Counted from the first letter of the stretch, positions 1 to 7,106 are shown. The stretch: 8,374 nt of DNA from an uncultured Holophagaceae bacterium (GCA_903876615.1 CAIRAS010000134.1:1-8374); one strand, 5' to 3'. Made by a program: numbers and translations. The notes: generated by a model not told the origin, from the sequence alone.

Positions 1-788
1 ACGAAGCCCACCACGACCTTGCCCGGGTGGATCTTCTTCAGGGTGTTGTCCACGACGCCGGCGTGGATGAGGGCCAGCACGCCGTCGGACATCATCTCCG
101 TGTGGATGCCCAGGTGGCGGTGGTTCTTGAGGGCCGACAGCACGGCGTCCGGCACGCCGCCGATGCCCATCTGCAGGGTGGCGCCGTCCTCGATGATCTC
201 CGCGGCGAACCGTCCGATGGCGGCTTCCTCTGGGCCGATGGGGGGCTGGGGAAACTCGGGGATGGGGGTGTCCACCTCGACCCAGTGGTGGATGCGGCTC
301 ATGTGGATGAAGCCGTCGCCGTGGACCCGGGGCATCTGCGGGTTGACCTGGGCCACGATGACCTTGGCACACTCCGCCGCGGCCTGGGCCACATCCACGC
401 TGACCCCCAGGGTGCAGAAGCCGTGCTCGTCCGGGGGCGAGACGTGGAGCAGGGCCACATCCAGGGGCCGGCGGCCCGAGCGGAAGAGGTTGGGGATCTC
501 GGAGAGGAAGCAGGGCAGGTAGTCCACCCGGGGCGTGCCCACGTAGGGCCGCATGTTGTGGCCCACAAAGAGGTTGGCCACCCGGAAGCTGCGGGCGTAG
601 TCGGGCCGGGCGTAGTCCACCTTGCCACTGACGTGGATGTGGATGAGCTCCACGTCCTGCAGGCGCTCGGCCTGGGCCACCAGGGCCTCCACCAGGATGG
701 TGGGCGTGGCGGCGCCGCCGTGGATGAAGACCCGCATCCCAGACTGGACGCAGGCCAGCGCTTCAGTTGCGGAAGCATGACGGACCAT
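1..788 (-). CDS. Acetyl-CoA hydrolase/transferase family protein (4-hydroxybutyrate CoA-transferase-like), C-terminus cut by window edge
   Basis: Class I (family I) acyl-CoA transferase of the acetyl-CoA hydrolase/4-hydroxybutyrate CoA-transferase group, moving CoA between an acyl-CoA and a free carboxylate such as acetate; cytosolic. Only the first 262 residues are in the window, of about 430 usual for the family, so the C-terminal domain is missing because of the edge and not because of a mutation. Seen: the family glycine-rich motif GIGGVPDAV at residues 208-216, followed by HTEMMSDG, where Glu231 is the expected catalytic glutamate that forms the glutamyl-CoA thioester. The start ATG at 788-786 is chosen because a strong SD (GGAGGT, 799-794) lies 5 bases upstream. 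The gene diverges from the TfoX-like gene. Its SD lies in a predicted hairpin (separate entry). The acyl substrate cannot be read from sequence; butyryl-, 4-hydroxybutyryl- or acetyl-CoA specificity are all possible. The family call is firm. Confidence 0.9.
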   Translation of the reverse strand, partial: MVRHASATEALACVQSGMRVFIHGGAATPTILVEALVAQAERLQDVELIHIHVSGKVDYARPDYARSFRVANLFVGHNMRPYVGTPRVDYLPCFLSEIPNLFRSGRRPLDVALLHVSPPDEHGFCTLGVSVDVAQAAAECAKVIVAQVNPQMPRVHGDGFIHMSRIHHWVEVDTPIPEFPQPPIGPEEAAIGRFAAEIIEDGATLQMGIGGVPDAVLSALKNHRHLGIHTEMMSDGVLALIHAGVVDNTLKKIHPGKVVVGF

Positions 789-833
789 AAGCTACCTCCA
801 GGTTCCAATACTGGAAAGGTACCCCCAGTGGGG
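789..833 (-). promoter_or_regulatory. Structured leader hiding the SD of the CoA-transferase gene
   Basis: Read as leftward mRNA, UACCU (821-817) pairs with AGGUA (797-793), and CCAG (814-811) pairs with CUGG (801-798). This gives nine Watson-Crick pairs with one two-base bulge (816-815) and a nine-base loop. The whole SD GGAGGU (799-794) is inside this stem. A rival fold pairs UUCCA (816-812) with UGGAA (807-803) around a GUAU tetraloop. A further perfect hairpin, CCCC-ACU-GGGG, lies just upstream at 833-823. The pairing is seen in the sequence; a role in controlling translation is inference. I see no convincing -35/-10 pair in the 144-base divergent gap. Confidence 0.4.
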
Positions 834-932
834 CCTCTGCGCCGCCCATTGTGACCGGAACCCACCGCCTACCACCGACCACTGGCCGAACCGGGCCGTC
901 CAGGGGCACTCTGAGGCGGGTAGGATGACCCC

Positions 933-1286
933 ATGGCTGTCTCCGCGAGCTTCCGCGCCTACCTCCTCGAGCAGCTGGGAGCGCTCCGCCCTGTCACTTC
1001 GCGCCCCATGTTCGGCGGTCTGGCCATCTTCGCGGAAGGCCGAACTTTCGCGCTGGTGGCGGACGACGTCCTCTACTTCAAGGTGGACGACAGCAACCGG
1101 CCAGACTTCGAGGCGGCGGGCACGGGGCCCTTCCTGCCCTTCGGCGACCCCGCGAAGCCCATGCAGTACTACGAGCTGCCCGAAGAGGTGCTGGAGGATC
1201 CGGACCAGCTGGCGGTCTGGATGGCCCGGGCCATCGCCGTGGCGGCCCGGGCGAAGCCCAAGCCGAAGCGGAAGCCGCGGCCGTGA
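933..1286 (+). CDS. TfoX/Sxy N-terminal domain protein, 117 aa
   Basis: Small cytosolic protein consisting of a TfoX N-terminal domain alone. Seen: RPMFGGLAIF near residues 24-33, ALVADDVLYFKVD near 40-52, and the closing PEEVLEDPDQLAVWMARAI near 83-101, all hallmarks of this domain. The TfoX C-terminal domain of the competence regulator is absent, as in most short stand-alone family members, so a role in competence should not be assumed; the biochemical function of such short proteins is not established. The tail from about residue 107 is a Lys/Pro/Arg-rich basic stretch, possibly nucleic-acid binding (inference). The ATG at 933 has AGGA (922-925) 7 bases upstream. The overlapping hexamer TAGGAT (921-926) could instead be a -10 box giving a leaderless message. 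The stop overlaps the GTG start of rsmE by 4 bases, so the two genes are coupled. Confidence 0.85.
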   Translation: MAVSASFRAYLLEQLGALRPVTSRPMFGGLAIFAEGRTFALVADDVLYFKVDDSNRPDFEAAGTGPFLPFGDPAKPMQYYELPEEVLEDPDQLAVWMARAIAVAARAKPKPKRKPRP

Positions 1287-1990
1287 ACCTCGTCCTGCTC
1301 TTGCCCGAGGATCTGGTGGCGCCAGACCGCGCCCGCCTCACGGGGCGGCGTCTGGCCCATGTGCGCGAGGTGCACCGGGCCACGGTTGGCGGGGAGCTGG
1401 CCGTGGGCCTGCTGGGGGGCGCCATGGGGCGGGGTCGGGTGCTGCGGCTGGACGCCGAGGCCCTGGAGCTGACCTTCGTCCTGGATCAGGCGCCGCCGCC
1501 CAAGCTGCCCCTGACGCTGGTGGTGGCCCTGCCGCGGCCCAAGGTGCTGAACCGCGTGGTGGCCGCCGCCGCCAGCCTGGGCGCCGCGCGCCTCGTGCTG
1601 CTCAATGCCTGGAAGGTGGAGAAGGCCTACTGGGCCAGCCCCCGGCTGCAACCGGAGAGCCTCCGGCAGCAGCTGCTCCTGGGCCTGGAGCAGGCCAAGG
1701 ACACGGTGCTGCCGGAGCTGCAGCTGGCGCGGCTCTTCCGGCCCTTCGCGGAGGACGACCTGCCGGGGCTGGTGGGGCCGGGCACGGGCCTGGTGGCCCA
1801 CCCGGGGGCCGGGGGTGAGACGCCGAAGCTGCTGGTGGCGCCCGTCACCTTGGCCATCGGCCCCGAGGGCGGCTGGATCGACGCTGAGCTCCAGAGCCTG
1901 CTGCGCGCGGGCCTGAAGCCCCTGGATCTGGGGCCGCGCATTCTGCGTACGGAGACGGCCCTGGCGGCCCTGGTGGGGCGGCTTTTCTAG
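1283..1990 (+). CDS. rsmE: 16S rRNA (uracil1498-N3)-methyltransferase RsmE
   Basis: SPOUT-class methyltransferase that uses S-adenosylmethionine to methylate N3 of U1498 (E. coli numbering) in 16S rRNA. Seen: an N-terminal PUA-like part with GRRLAHVREVHRA (residues 21-33), then the trefoil-knot domain with the SAM-binding loop IGPEGGW (192-198) and LGPRILRTETA (216-226). The length of 235 residues is normal. It starts with GTG at 1283 inside the stop of the upstream gene (GTGA) and has no clear SD, so translation probably depends on coupling. The start is supported by the family-like N-terminus MNLVLL. One difference from the E. coli enzyme: the segment normally like EQCGR reads EQAKDTVLPEL (136-146), with Asp in place of the usual Arg. 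I recall the same EQ-A-x-DT-x-LP pattern in a proteobacterial branch of the family, so this is probably a subfamily trait rather than loss of function. Confidence 0.93.
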   Translation: MNLVLLLPEDLVAPDRARLTGRRLAHVREVHRATVGGELAVGLLGGAMGRGRVLRLDAEALELTFVLDQAPPPKLPLTLVVALPRPKVLNRVVAAAASLGAARLVLLNAWKVEKAYWASPRLQPESLRQQLLLGLEQAKDTVLPELQLARLFRPFAEDDLPGLVGPGTGLVAHPGAGGETPKLLVAPVTLAIGPEGGWIDAELQSLLRAGLKPLDLGPRILRTETALAALVGRLF

Positions 1991-2054
1991 ATTCGAATAT
2001 CTAAAATTTCATAGTCGCGCGAGGTAGACTATCCCGTCCCTCTCGGAGTCTCTG
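1991..2054 (+). promoter_or_regulatory. AT-rich leader with inverted repeats before the tricorn gene; possible promoter
   Basis: The gap after rsmE is much more AT-rich than its surroundings at 1991-2015. It holds the perfect palindrome ATTCGAAT (1991-1998), a -10-like TAAAAT (2002-2007), and the inverted repeat ATAGTC (2011-2016) / GACTAT (2027-2032) around a ten-base spacer. A second -10-like hexamer, TAGACT (2024-2029), overlaps the right arm. No good -35 pairs with either. The inverted repeat could be an operator. GGAG (2045-2048) lies 6 bases before the ATG and serves as SD for the next gene. Promoter identity is inference. Confidence 0.3.
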
Positions 2055-5000
2055 ATGCTCGGTGCCCGTGTCGCCACCCTGTTCCTCGCGGCATGTGCCC
2101 TGGCAGCCCAGAGCCACGCTCCGCGGTTCGCCAGCTCCCCCGACGTGAACGGGGACCGGGTGGTCTTCACCTGGGAGGACGACCTCTGGCTGGGCTCCTT
2201 GAAGGGCGGACCCGCCCGGCGCCTCACCACCCACCCTGGCCTGGAGACGGCGGCCCACTTCAGCCCCGACGGCCAGTGGATCGCCTTCAGCGCCCAGTAT
2301 GACGGCGGCACCCAGGCCTACGTGATGCCCGCCGAGGGAGGCACCCCCCGCCGCCTCACCTGGGCCAGCGCCGCCACGGTGCAGGGCTGGACGCCGGACA
2401 GCCGGCGGGTGCTCTACAAGACCATCGCCGGCTATGATTTTCGCCCCGTGGTGCGGCTGTACACCGTGGATCTCGAGGGTCACGAGCCTGAGGCGCTGCC
2501 CGTGCCTCGGGGGGTGCAGGGCACGCTCTCGCCGAACGGCCTGAGCCTGGCCTACAGCACCAAAGGCAAGGTGGAATACTACTGGAAACGCTACAAGGGT
2601 GGTGACCACCAGGACCTGTGGCTGGCGGACCTCAAGAACCGGCGCTTCGAGCAGCTCACGGATTACGTCGGTCGCAACGGCGCGCCCATGTGGGCGGGGG
2701 GGAGGGTGCTCTTCGTGTCTGACCGCGGCAATAGCGGCATCACGAATCTCTTCTCGGTGGACCCCAGCACCAAGGCCGTGGAGCCCCTCACGGACCTGAA
2801 GGACTTCGATGTTCAGCAGCCCAGCACCGATGGCCAGACCGTGGTCTTTGTGCAGGGCGGCCACCTGCAGGCCCTGGATCTGACCACCCGGGCCGTGCGG
2901 CGCCTGGACATTACGGTCAGCAGCGATGGCTGGCGGGCCGCGCCCCGGCCTGTGAACCCCAAGAGCTGGATCCAGGCCATGAGCCTGGTGGGCGGCACTG
3001 CGGTCTTCGAGGCCCGGGGCGATGTGTTCCTGCTGCCCACGGACACCGCCAAGGCCGCCGTGAACCTCACCAAGACCCCGGGGGTGCGGGAGCGCATGCC
3101 GCGCCTCTCCCCGGACGGCAGCCGCGTGGCCTACTTCAGCGACGCCAGCGGCGACTACGACCTCTATGTGCAGCCCGTGGACGGCGCGGCTGAGCGGGTG
3201 CCCACGGGCCTGAAAACCGCGCTCTACCACCTGGAGTGGAGCCCGGACGGCACCAAGCTCCTCTTTGGCGACAAGAGCTTCGCCCTCTACGTCATGGACC
3301 TGACCACCCGCAAGCTCACCAAGGTGGACGAGTCCCATGAGCTGAAGAACGACGAGTTCACCTGGGAAGTCAGCGACTACGCCTGGGCGCCGGACTCCCA
3401 GTGGCTCGCCTACAGCTTCGTGGAGCCCAGTCACAACAGCCGGATCTACCTCTACAACCTGGCAACGAAGCAGAAGGTCGCCCTCACAGACGGCTTCTTC
3501 GACTGTCTGAACCCGCGCTTCGACCTCGATGGCAGCACCCTGTATTTCCTCAGCTACAGCAACTTCCACACCCAGCTGGACCCCAGCCAGGACAACCACA
3601 TCCAGCCCGCGCCGGTGCGGGTCATGGCTGTCCCGCTGTGCGCCGGCGAGGAGAAGGCGACCGGCACCTTCCGTATCGATCTGGCCGGCCTGACGGAGCG
3701 CATCGCGCCGCTGCCGGTGAAGCCCGGCAACCTCTTCCACCTCAAGGTGGGTCGGGGGATGGTGGGCTGGGACGAGGTGGACGGCTGGGACGATGGCGTA
3801 GTGGAAGAGGTGTTCACCGCCCGCGGGGCCGAGAAGTGGAAGCTCCACCTCTACGATCCCGCCGCCAAGAAGGACAAGGAGGCGGTGCTCGCCGACCCGC
3901 TCAGTGACTGGACCTTCGATGCCGAGGGCAAGCGCCTGCTGCTCCGCAAGGGGCCAGCCTTCCACACCGGCGAGGCCGCCGCCGTGTTCACCTCGAAGGC
4001 CCTTCCCGAGAAGCTGGACCTGGACCGCCTGACCATGACCGTCGTGCCCCGGGAGGAGTGGAAGCAGATCTTCGAGGACACCTGGCGCTGGTACCGCGAC
4101 TTCTTCTACGACCAGAACATGAACGGCAACGACTGGAACGCCATCGGCGCCAAGTTCCGCGCCTGGCTGCCGGAGCTGAACTCGCGGCAGGAACTGAACT
4201 GGCTGCTCAGCCAGATGGTGGGCGAGCTCAACGTCAGCCACACCTACGTGGGTGGCGGCGATCTCGGTCCGGTCCAGCTGCCGCCGAGTCCGGTGTTTTC
4301 CGGTTCTCTTGGCGCCGACTTCGCCGCCGAGGCAGGTGTCTACCGCTTCACACGGATCTACGGGCCCACGGCCTACGCCCAGGACCTCAAGGGCCCGCTG
4401 GCGGATCCCGCCCCCAAAGTGAAGGAGGGCGACTACCTGCTGGCCATTGACGGCCGGCCCCTGCGAGCGCCGGAGGCCATCCAGTCCCGGCTACAGGTGA
4501 TCCGGGGCCAGAAGGTGAAGCTCACCGTGAACAGCAAACCCACCCTGGAGGGCGCCCGCACCCTCGAAGTCGAGCCCCTCCAGAGCGACGGAAACCTGCG
4601 CTATGAGCGCTGGGTGGCCGACAATATCGCCGCCGTGGACAAGGCTTCCAACGGCCAGCTGGGCTACCTGCACCTCACGGCCATGGGCGACCAGAACATC
4701 GGCCAGTTCGACAAGTACTGGCGCGCCTTCCGCTACAAGAAGGGGCTCGTCATCGACGTGCGCGGCAACGGGGGCGGGTGGACCGAATACTTCATGATCG
4801 ACAAGCTGGAGCGCAAGCAGGTGGGCTTCAACGTCCTGCGCGGCATGGCGCCCTTCCGCTACCCCAACACCGCCTCGGACGGCCGCTACGTGTTCCTCAG
4901 CAACGAGCAGAACGGCAGTGACGGTGAGGCCTTCCTCTCCCACGTGAAGGCCCGCAACCTGGGCACCATCGTGGGCGTGCCCAGCTGGGGCGGCCTGGTG

Positions 5001-5255
5001 GGCATCATCAACACCCAGTTCACCCTGGACGGCGGCACCGTGGAGCAGAGCAACAACGGCTTCTTTGGCCGTGAGGGGAAGTGGTGGGTGGAGAACCACG
5101 GCGCCGACCCCGACCTCACCGTGGAGAACGATCCTGCCAGCCGGCTCCAGGGTCATGACCGCCAGCTGGAGGTGGGCATCGAGACCCTCCTGAAGCAGCT
5201 GAAAGAGAATCCGACCCCGGCCTTCCCGCCGATCCCCGCCTATCCCAAGCGGTAG
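2055..5255 (+). CDS. Exported tricorn-like S41 serine protease, 1066 aa
   Basis: Tricorn-type peptidase (family S41B), which in archaea cuts oligopeptides into small peptides. Domain order: export signal (1 to about 18-22), six-bladed beta-propeller (about 25-310) and seven-bladed propeller (about 315-660) with PD40-type blades such as FSPDGQWIAF and LSPDGSRVAY, tricorn C1 helical domain (about 664-735), PDZ domain (about 746-838), and C2 protease core (about 850-1050). The catalytic set is complete: Ser728-His729 (ELNVSHTY), Gly908 of RGNGGG for the oxyanion hole, nucleophile Ser955-Asp956 (NGSDGE) and Glu1013 (VENHG). They match Thermoplasma tricorn S745, H746, G918, S965, D966 and E1023, and the three C2 positions share one constant offset of 10. 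The archaeal enzyme is cytosolic; here MLGAR plus a hydrophobic stretch suggests export. Cleavage near Ala17 is likely, but LAAC at 11-14 also resembles a short lipobox. GGAG at 2045-2048 sets the start. Active enzyme expected; substrate unknown. Confidence 0.93.
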   Translation: MLGARVATLFLAACALAAQSHAPRFASSPDVNGDRVVFTWEDDLWLGSLKGGPARRLTTHPGLETAAHFSPDGQWIAFSAQYDGGTQAYVMPAEGGTPRRLTWASAATVQGWTPDSRRVLYKTIAGYDFRPVVRLYTVDLEGHEPEALPVPRGVQGTLSPNGLSLAYSTKGKVEYYWKRYKGGDHQDLWLADLKNRRFEQLTDYVGRNGAPMWAGGRVLFVSDRGNSGITNLFSVDPSTKAVEPLTDLKDFDVQQPSTDGQTVVFVQGGHLQALDLTTRAVRRLDITVSSDGWRAAPRPVNPKSWIQAMSLVGGTAVFEARGDVFLLPTDTAKAAVNLTKTPGVRERMPRLSPDGSRVAYFSDASGDYDLYVQPVDGAAERVPTGLKTALYHLEWSPDGTKLLFGDKSFALYVMDLTTRKLTKVDESHELKNDEFTWEVSDYAWAPDSQWLAYSFVEPSHNSRIYLYNLATKQKVALTDGFFDCLNPRFDLDGSTLYFLSYSNFHTQLDPSQDNHIQPAPVRVMAVPLCAGEEKATGTFRIDLAGLTERIAPLPVKPGNLFHLKVGRGMVGWDEVDGWDDGVVEEVFTARGAEKWKLHLYDPAAKKDKEAVLADPLSDWTFDAEGKRLLLRKGPAFHTGEAAAVFTSKALPEKLDLDRLTMTVVPREEWKQIFEDTWRWYRDFFYDQNMNGNDWNAIGAKFRAWLPELNSRQELNWLLSQMVGELNVSHTYVGGGDLGPVQLPPSPVFSGSLGADFAAEAGVYRFTRIYGPTAYAQDLKGPLADPAPKVKEGDYLLAIDGRPLRAPEAIQSRLQVIRGQKVKLTVNSKPTLEGARTLEVEPLQSDGNLRYERWVADNIAAVDKASNGQLGYLHLTAMGDQNIGQFDKYWRAFRYKKGLVIDVRGNGGGWTEYFMIDKLERKQVGFNVLRGMAPFRYPNTASDGRYVFLSNEQNGSDGEAFLSHVKARNLGTIVGVPSWGGLVGIINTQFTLDGGTVEQSNNGFFGREGKWWVENHGADPDLTVENDPASRLQGHDRQLEVGIETLLKQLKENPTPAFPPIPAYPKR

Positions 5256-5290
5256 CCTACGGCACTCAGCGTTCCCATTTTGGAGTAGGC

Positions 5291-5797
5291 ATGCGAGAGC
5301 AGGCGAGAACCAAGGCTGTGCAATTGGTGGCCGGGTGCCTGGCCACCCTCTTCCTCCTGCTCGGGTGCACCCCTGCGAGGACCGTTCCGTCCCCCTCGGC
5401 CGCGGTCGTGGAGGCCGAAGTGCGCCGGGCCCTGGCGCAGTTCGATGCCGCCGCTGCCGCTGGGGATGTGAAGGCCTGCTTGGCCCTCTTCGAGGACCGG
5501 GCCGACATCCTGATGGTGGGCTCGGACAAGGGCGAGGTCTTCAAGGGCCCCGCCGCCTTGGAGGGGTGGCTCGCGGCCCTGATGCGGGGCAACCGCTTCA
5601 GCTGGGAGATGGATCGCGTGGACATCAGCCACCACGGCGACACGGCCTGGGCCTTCGTGGAGGGCCGCATGGTGGTCAAGGACCCCGCCGGCAAGCTGCG
5701 CTTCAAGGCCCCCTACCGGTTCAGCGCCGTCCTCGTGCGGCGCGGCCAGGGCTGGGCCTGGCGCCTCTTCCACGGATCGGCGCCGGGGAAGGAGTAG
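5291..5797 (+). CDS. SnoaL/DUF4440-like lipoprotein, 168 aa
   Basis: Small lipid-anchored protein with an NTF2-like cone fold. Seen: a positively charged start, a hydrophobic segment and a lipobox ending LLGC, with Cys26 as the likely lipidated residue; Thr27 at +2 gives no inner-membrane retention signal, so outer-membrane or surface placement is likely. Residues from about 38 to 165 match the SnoaL_3/DUF4440 pattern: an opening helix (VRRALAQFDAAAAAGDVKACLALFED), the central strand region with HGDTAWAFVEG, and the closing WRLFHGSAP typical of the family. Members are often binding proteins or isomerase-like enzymes, and no catalytic residues can be assigned here. SD GGAG (5282-5285) is 5 bases before the ATG. 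It lies 35 bases after the protease stop with no terminator between, so co-transcription is likely, and both products would reach the envelope. A strong hairpin and T-run follow the gene. Confidence 0.82.
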   Translation: MREQARTKAVQLVAGCLATLFLLLGCTPARTVPSPSAAVVEAEVRRALAQFDAAAAAGDVKACLALFEDRADILMVGSDKGEVFKGPAALEGWLAALMRGNRFSWEMDRVDISHHGDTAWAFVEGRMVVKDPAGKLRFKAPYRFSAVLVRRGQGWAWRLFHGSAPGKE

Positions 5798-5849
5798 GCA
5801 ACGGGGGAGGCCAAGAACCCGGCCCATTTCGCCCAGAAACACATGAATT

Positions 5850-5924
5850 GCCACCAAGACACCAAGGCACCAAGAACTGCAAATCTGCATTGTTTCTTAC
5901 TTGGTGTCTTGGTGCCTTGGTGGC
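5850..5924. repeat. Inverted repeat made of three plus three octamer units (CACCAAGR type)
   Basis: The left arm 5850-5874 contains three direct octamer units: CACCAAGA, CACCAAGG, CACCAAGA. The right arm 5900-5924 contains three units of the inverse kind: CTTGGTGT, CTTGGTGC, CTTGGTGG. The arms pair at 23 of 25 positions, plus one G-U and one A-C. The 25-base loop (5875-5899) contains TGCA-AATC-TGCA (5878-5889), which could make a small inner hairpin. It sits between the convergent 3' ends of the lipoprotein and M29-like genes. I recall similar octamer-period intergenic repeats from other soil and sediment bacteria, but cannot name a described family. No open reading frame is plausible here. 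Confidence 0.9.
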
Positions 5925-5933
5925 GAGTTTTTT
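5850..5933 (+). terminator. Probable intrinsic terminator of the protease-lipoprotein operon
   Basis: The octamer hairpin is followed on the + strand, after GAG, by six Ts (5928-5933). A long GC-containing stem plus T-run fits rho-independent termination of rightward transcription. For leftward transcription the stem is the same but no T-run follows, so termination of the M29-like transcript there would be weaker. That transcript instead has only a short GGGG-CCCC hairpin across its own stop codon (5954-5967). The stem is longer than a typical terminator, so the T-run may be a secondary use of a repeat element. Confidence 0.6.
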
Positions 5934-5957
5934 CCTTACTCCGCCTTCGAACGGGGG

Positions 5958-7106
5958 TCAAAACCCCACGGCATAGGCCCCATCCCGCATCAGCGGCACG
6001 CAGCTTCCGTCAGGCATCGTCAGGTCCACGCTCAGCACCTGCACGTCGGGCTGGGTCTCGGGGACGTAGACGCGGTCGATGTGGATGACGGCGCCGGGGC
6101 TGGAGAACTGGGCGGGGCCCACCTGGCCGCCGAAGTGGTCGCTGCGGCCGAAGGCCAGGTGCAGGCCCAGCTTTTCGTCCAGGAGGATCTCGCCCACGGG
6201 CTTCACGCCGAAGGCCGCCAGCACGCCCAGGCCCAGCTCCGCGAGGTTGCCGTAGGCCGGTTCCCGCCGGAGGTGCTCGGCCTCGGCCTGGGAGGCGGGG
6301 CCTTCAGACAGCACCGCCACGGCGATGTTGCCCTCGATGCGGTAGCGGACGATCTCGGCGCCGAACTGCACGGGCATGATACCCGCCGTGCGGCTGGGAT
6401 CGCCGGGCCGCTCGCCCTCGTAGGGCACGATGTAGGCCTCGCCCGAGGGCAGGTTGCCCGCCACGCCGGGCTCCGGCAGCAGGCCCCCGGAGGCGTGCCC
6501 CGTGCGGTGGCGCAGGTCCAGGTGCAGGGCGCAGACCCCGGTGGGCGTGCCGAAGCGGAAGTCCGCCCCCTCGGCCTGGTCCAGCAGGTTCTTCAGGAGC
6601 GTCACCCGGCGGTTCACCTCGGTGTAGTCCAGGCGCAGGGCAGGGATCATGTCCGCCCGGAAGCCCGGCATGGTGGCGGCACGAATGGGGTGCTTCTTCG
6701 CGGCCAGCTTCAGGGGCGCCGTGGCCGAGAACTTCGTCAGTGCGATGAGGATGGGATGCTCCGCGTAGAGCTCCGCAAAGCTCACCGAGGCGGCGGGGTC
6801 CAGGGCGTCCGAGGCGGGCAGGGGGCCGCCGGCGTGCAGCCAGACCCGCGCCGGCAGGTCGCCGTTGTTGGTGTGGATGTTGGGATAGATCGCCAGGTGG
6901 GTGGTGAGCCCGAGGTCCTGGGCATGCCCGGCCAGCTCCGCAGCCCAGTCCTGGGCCATGGCCCGCCGCGCCGCCCAGTCGGCATCATCAGGTACCTGCG
7001 TGTCCGGCAGATCCACCAGGATCGCCAGCGCCTTTTCTTCGGGCCGGGGCACGAACACCCGCCGCACCAGCGCCACCAGCTCAGGACCCGTCAGTCGCTC
7101 CGTCAT
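5958..7106 (-). CDS. M29-type metalloenzyme (leucyl aminopeptidase / NicX-like superfamily)
   Basis: Cytosolic protein of 382 residues related to peptidase family M29 (aminopeptidase T/S) and to 2,5-dihydroxypyridine dioxygenase NicX, which share a fold. Seen, numbering from the ATG at 7106: NLPSGEAYIVP (218-228) with Glu223, NLAELGLG (287-294) with Glu290, DEKLGLHLAFG with His316, and VIHIDRV with His342-x-Asp344. These match the expected order of M29 metal ligands (E, E, H, H-x-D). The tyrosine usually 7 residues after the first His is not there; the stretch reads GRSDHFGG, a pattern I associate with the NicX-like and archaeal branches. It could be an aminopeptidase or a ring-cleaving oxygenase; sequence alone does not decide. 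The ATG at 7106 is preferred over the in-frame GTG at 7121 because GGAGG (7116-7112) is 5 bases upstream of the ATG and the GTG has no SD. It lies 68 bases downstream of the RraA-like gene and is probably in its operon. Confidence 0.8.
   Translation of the reverse strand: MTERLTGPELVALVRRVFVPRPEEKALAILVDLPDTQVPDDADWAARRAMAQDWAAELAGHAQDLGLTTHLAIYPNIHTNNGDLPARVWLHAGGPLPASDALDPAASVSFAELYAEHPILIALTKFSATAPLKLAAKKHPIRAATMPGFRADMIPALRLDYTEVNRRVTLLKNLLDQAEGADFRFGTPTGVCALHLDLRHRTGHASGGLLPEPGVAGNLPSGEAYIVPYEGERPGDPSRTAGIMPVQFGAEIVRYRIEGNIAVAVLSEGPASQAEAEHLRREPAYGNLAELGLGVLAAFGVKPVGEILLDEKLGLHLAFGRSDHFGGQVGPAQFSSPGAVIHIDRVYVPETQPDVQVLSVDLTMPDGSCVPLMRDGAYAVGF

Noticed and set aside
27..854. Long + strand open frame opposite the CoA-transferase, and another minus-strand frame at 299-865
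   Set aside because: Both are frame shadows; the conserved CoA-transferase motifs are in the frame starting at 788 and running off the left edge.
2001..4241. A 746-codon open frame on the minus strand opposite the tricorn gene
   Set aside because: Its product is a low-complexity His/Val/Gly/Ala-rich string with no domain, fully explained as the complement of GC-rich codons in the well-supported + strand protease.
4491..5156. Minus-strand open frame opposite the protease catalytic core
   Set aside because: Overlaps the essential C2 domain codons and has the same shadow composition.
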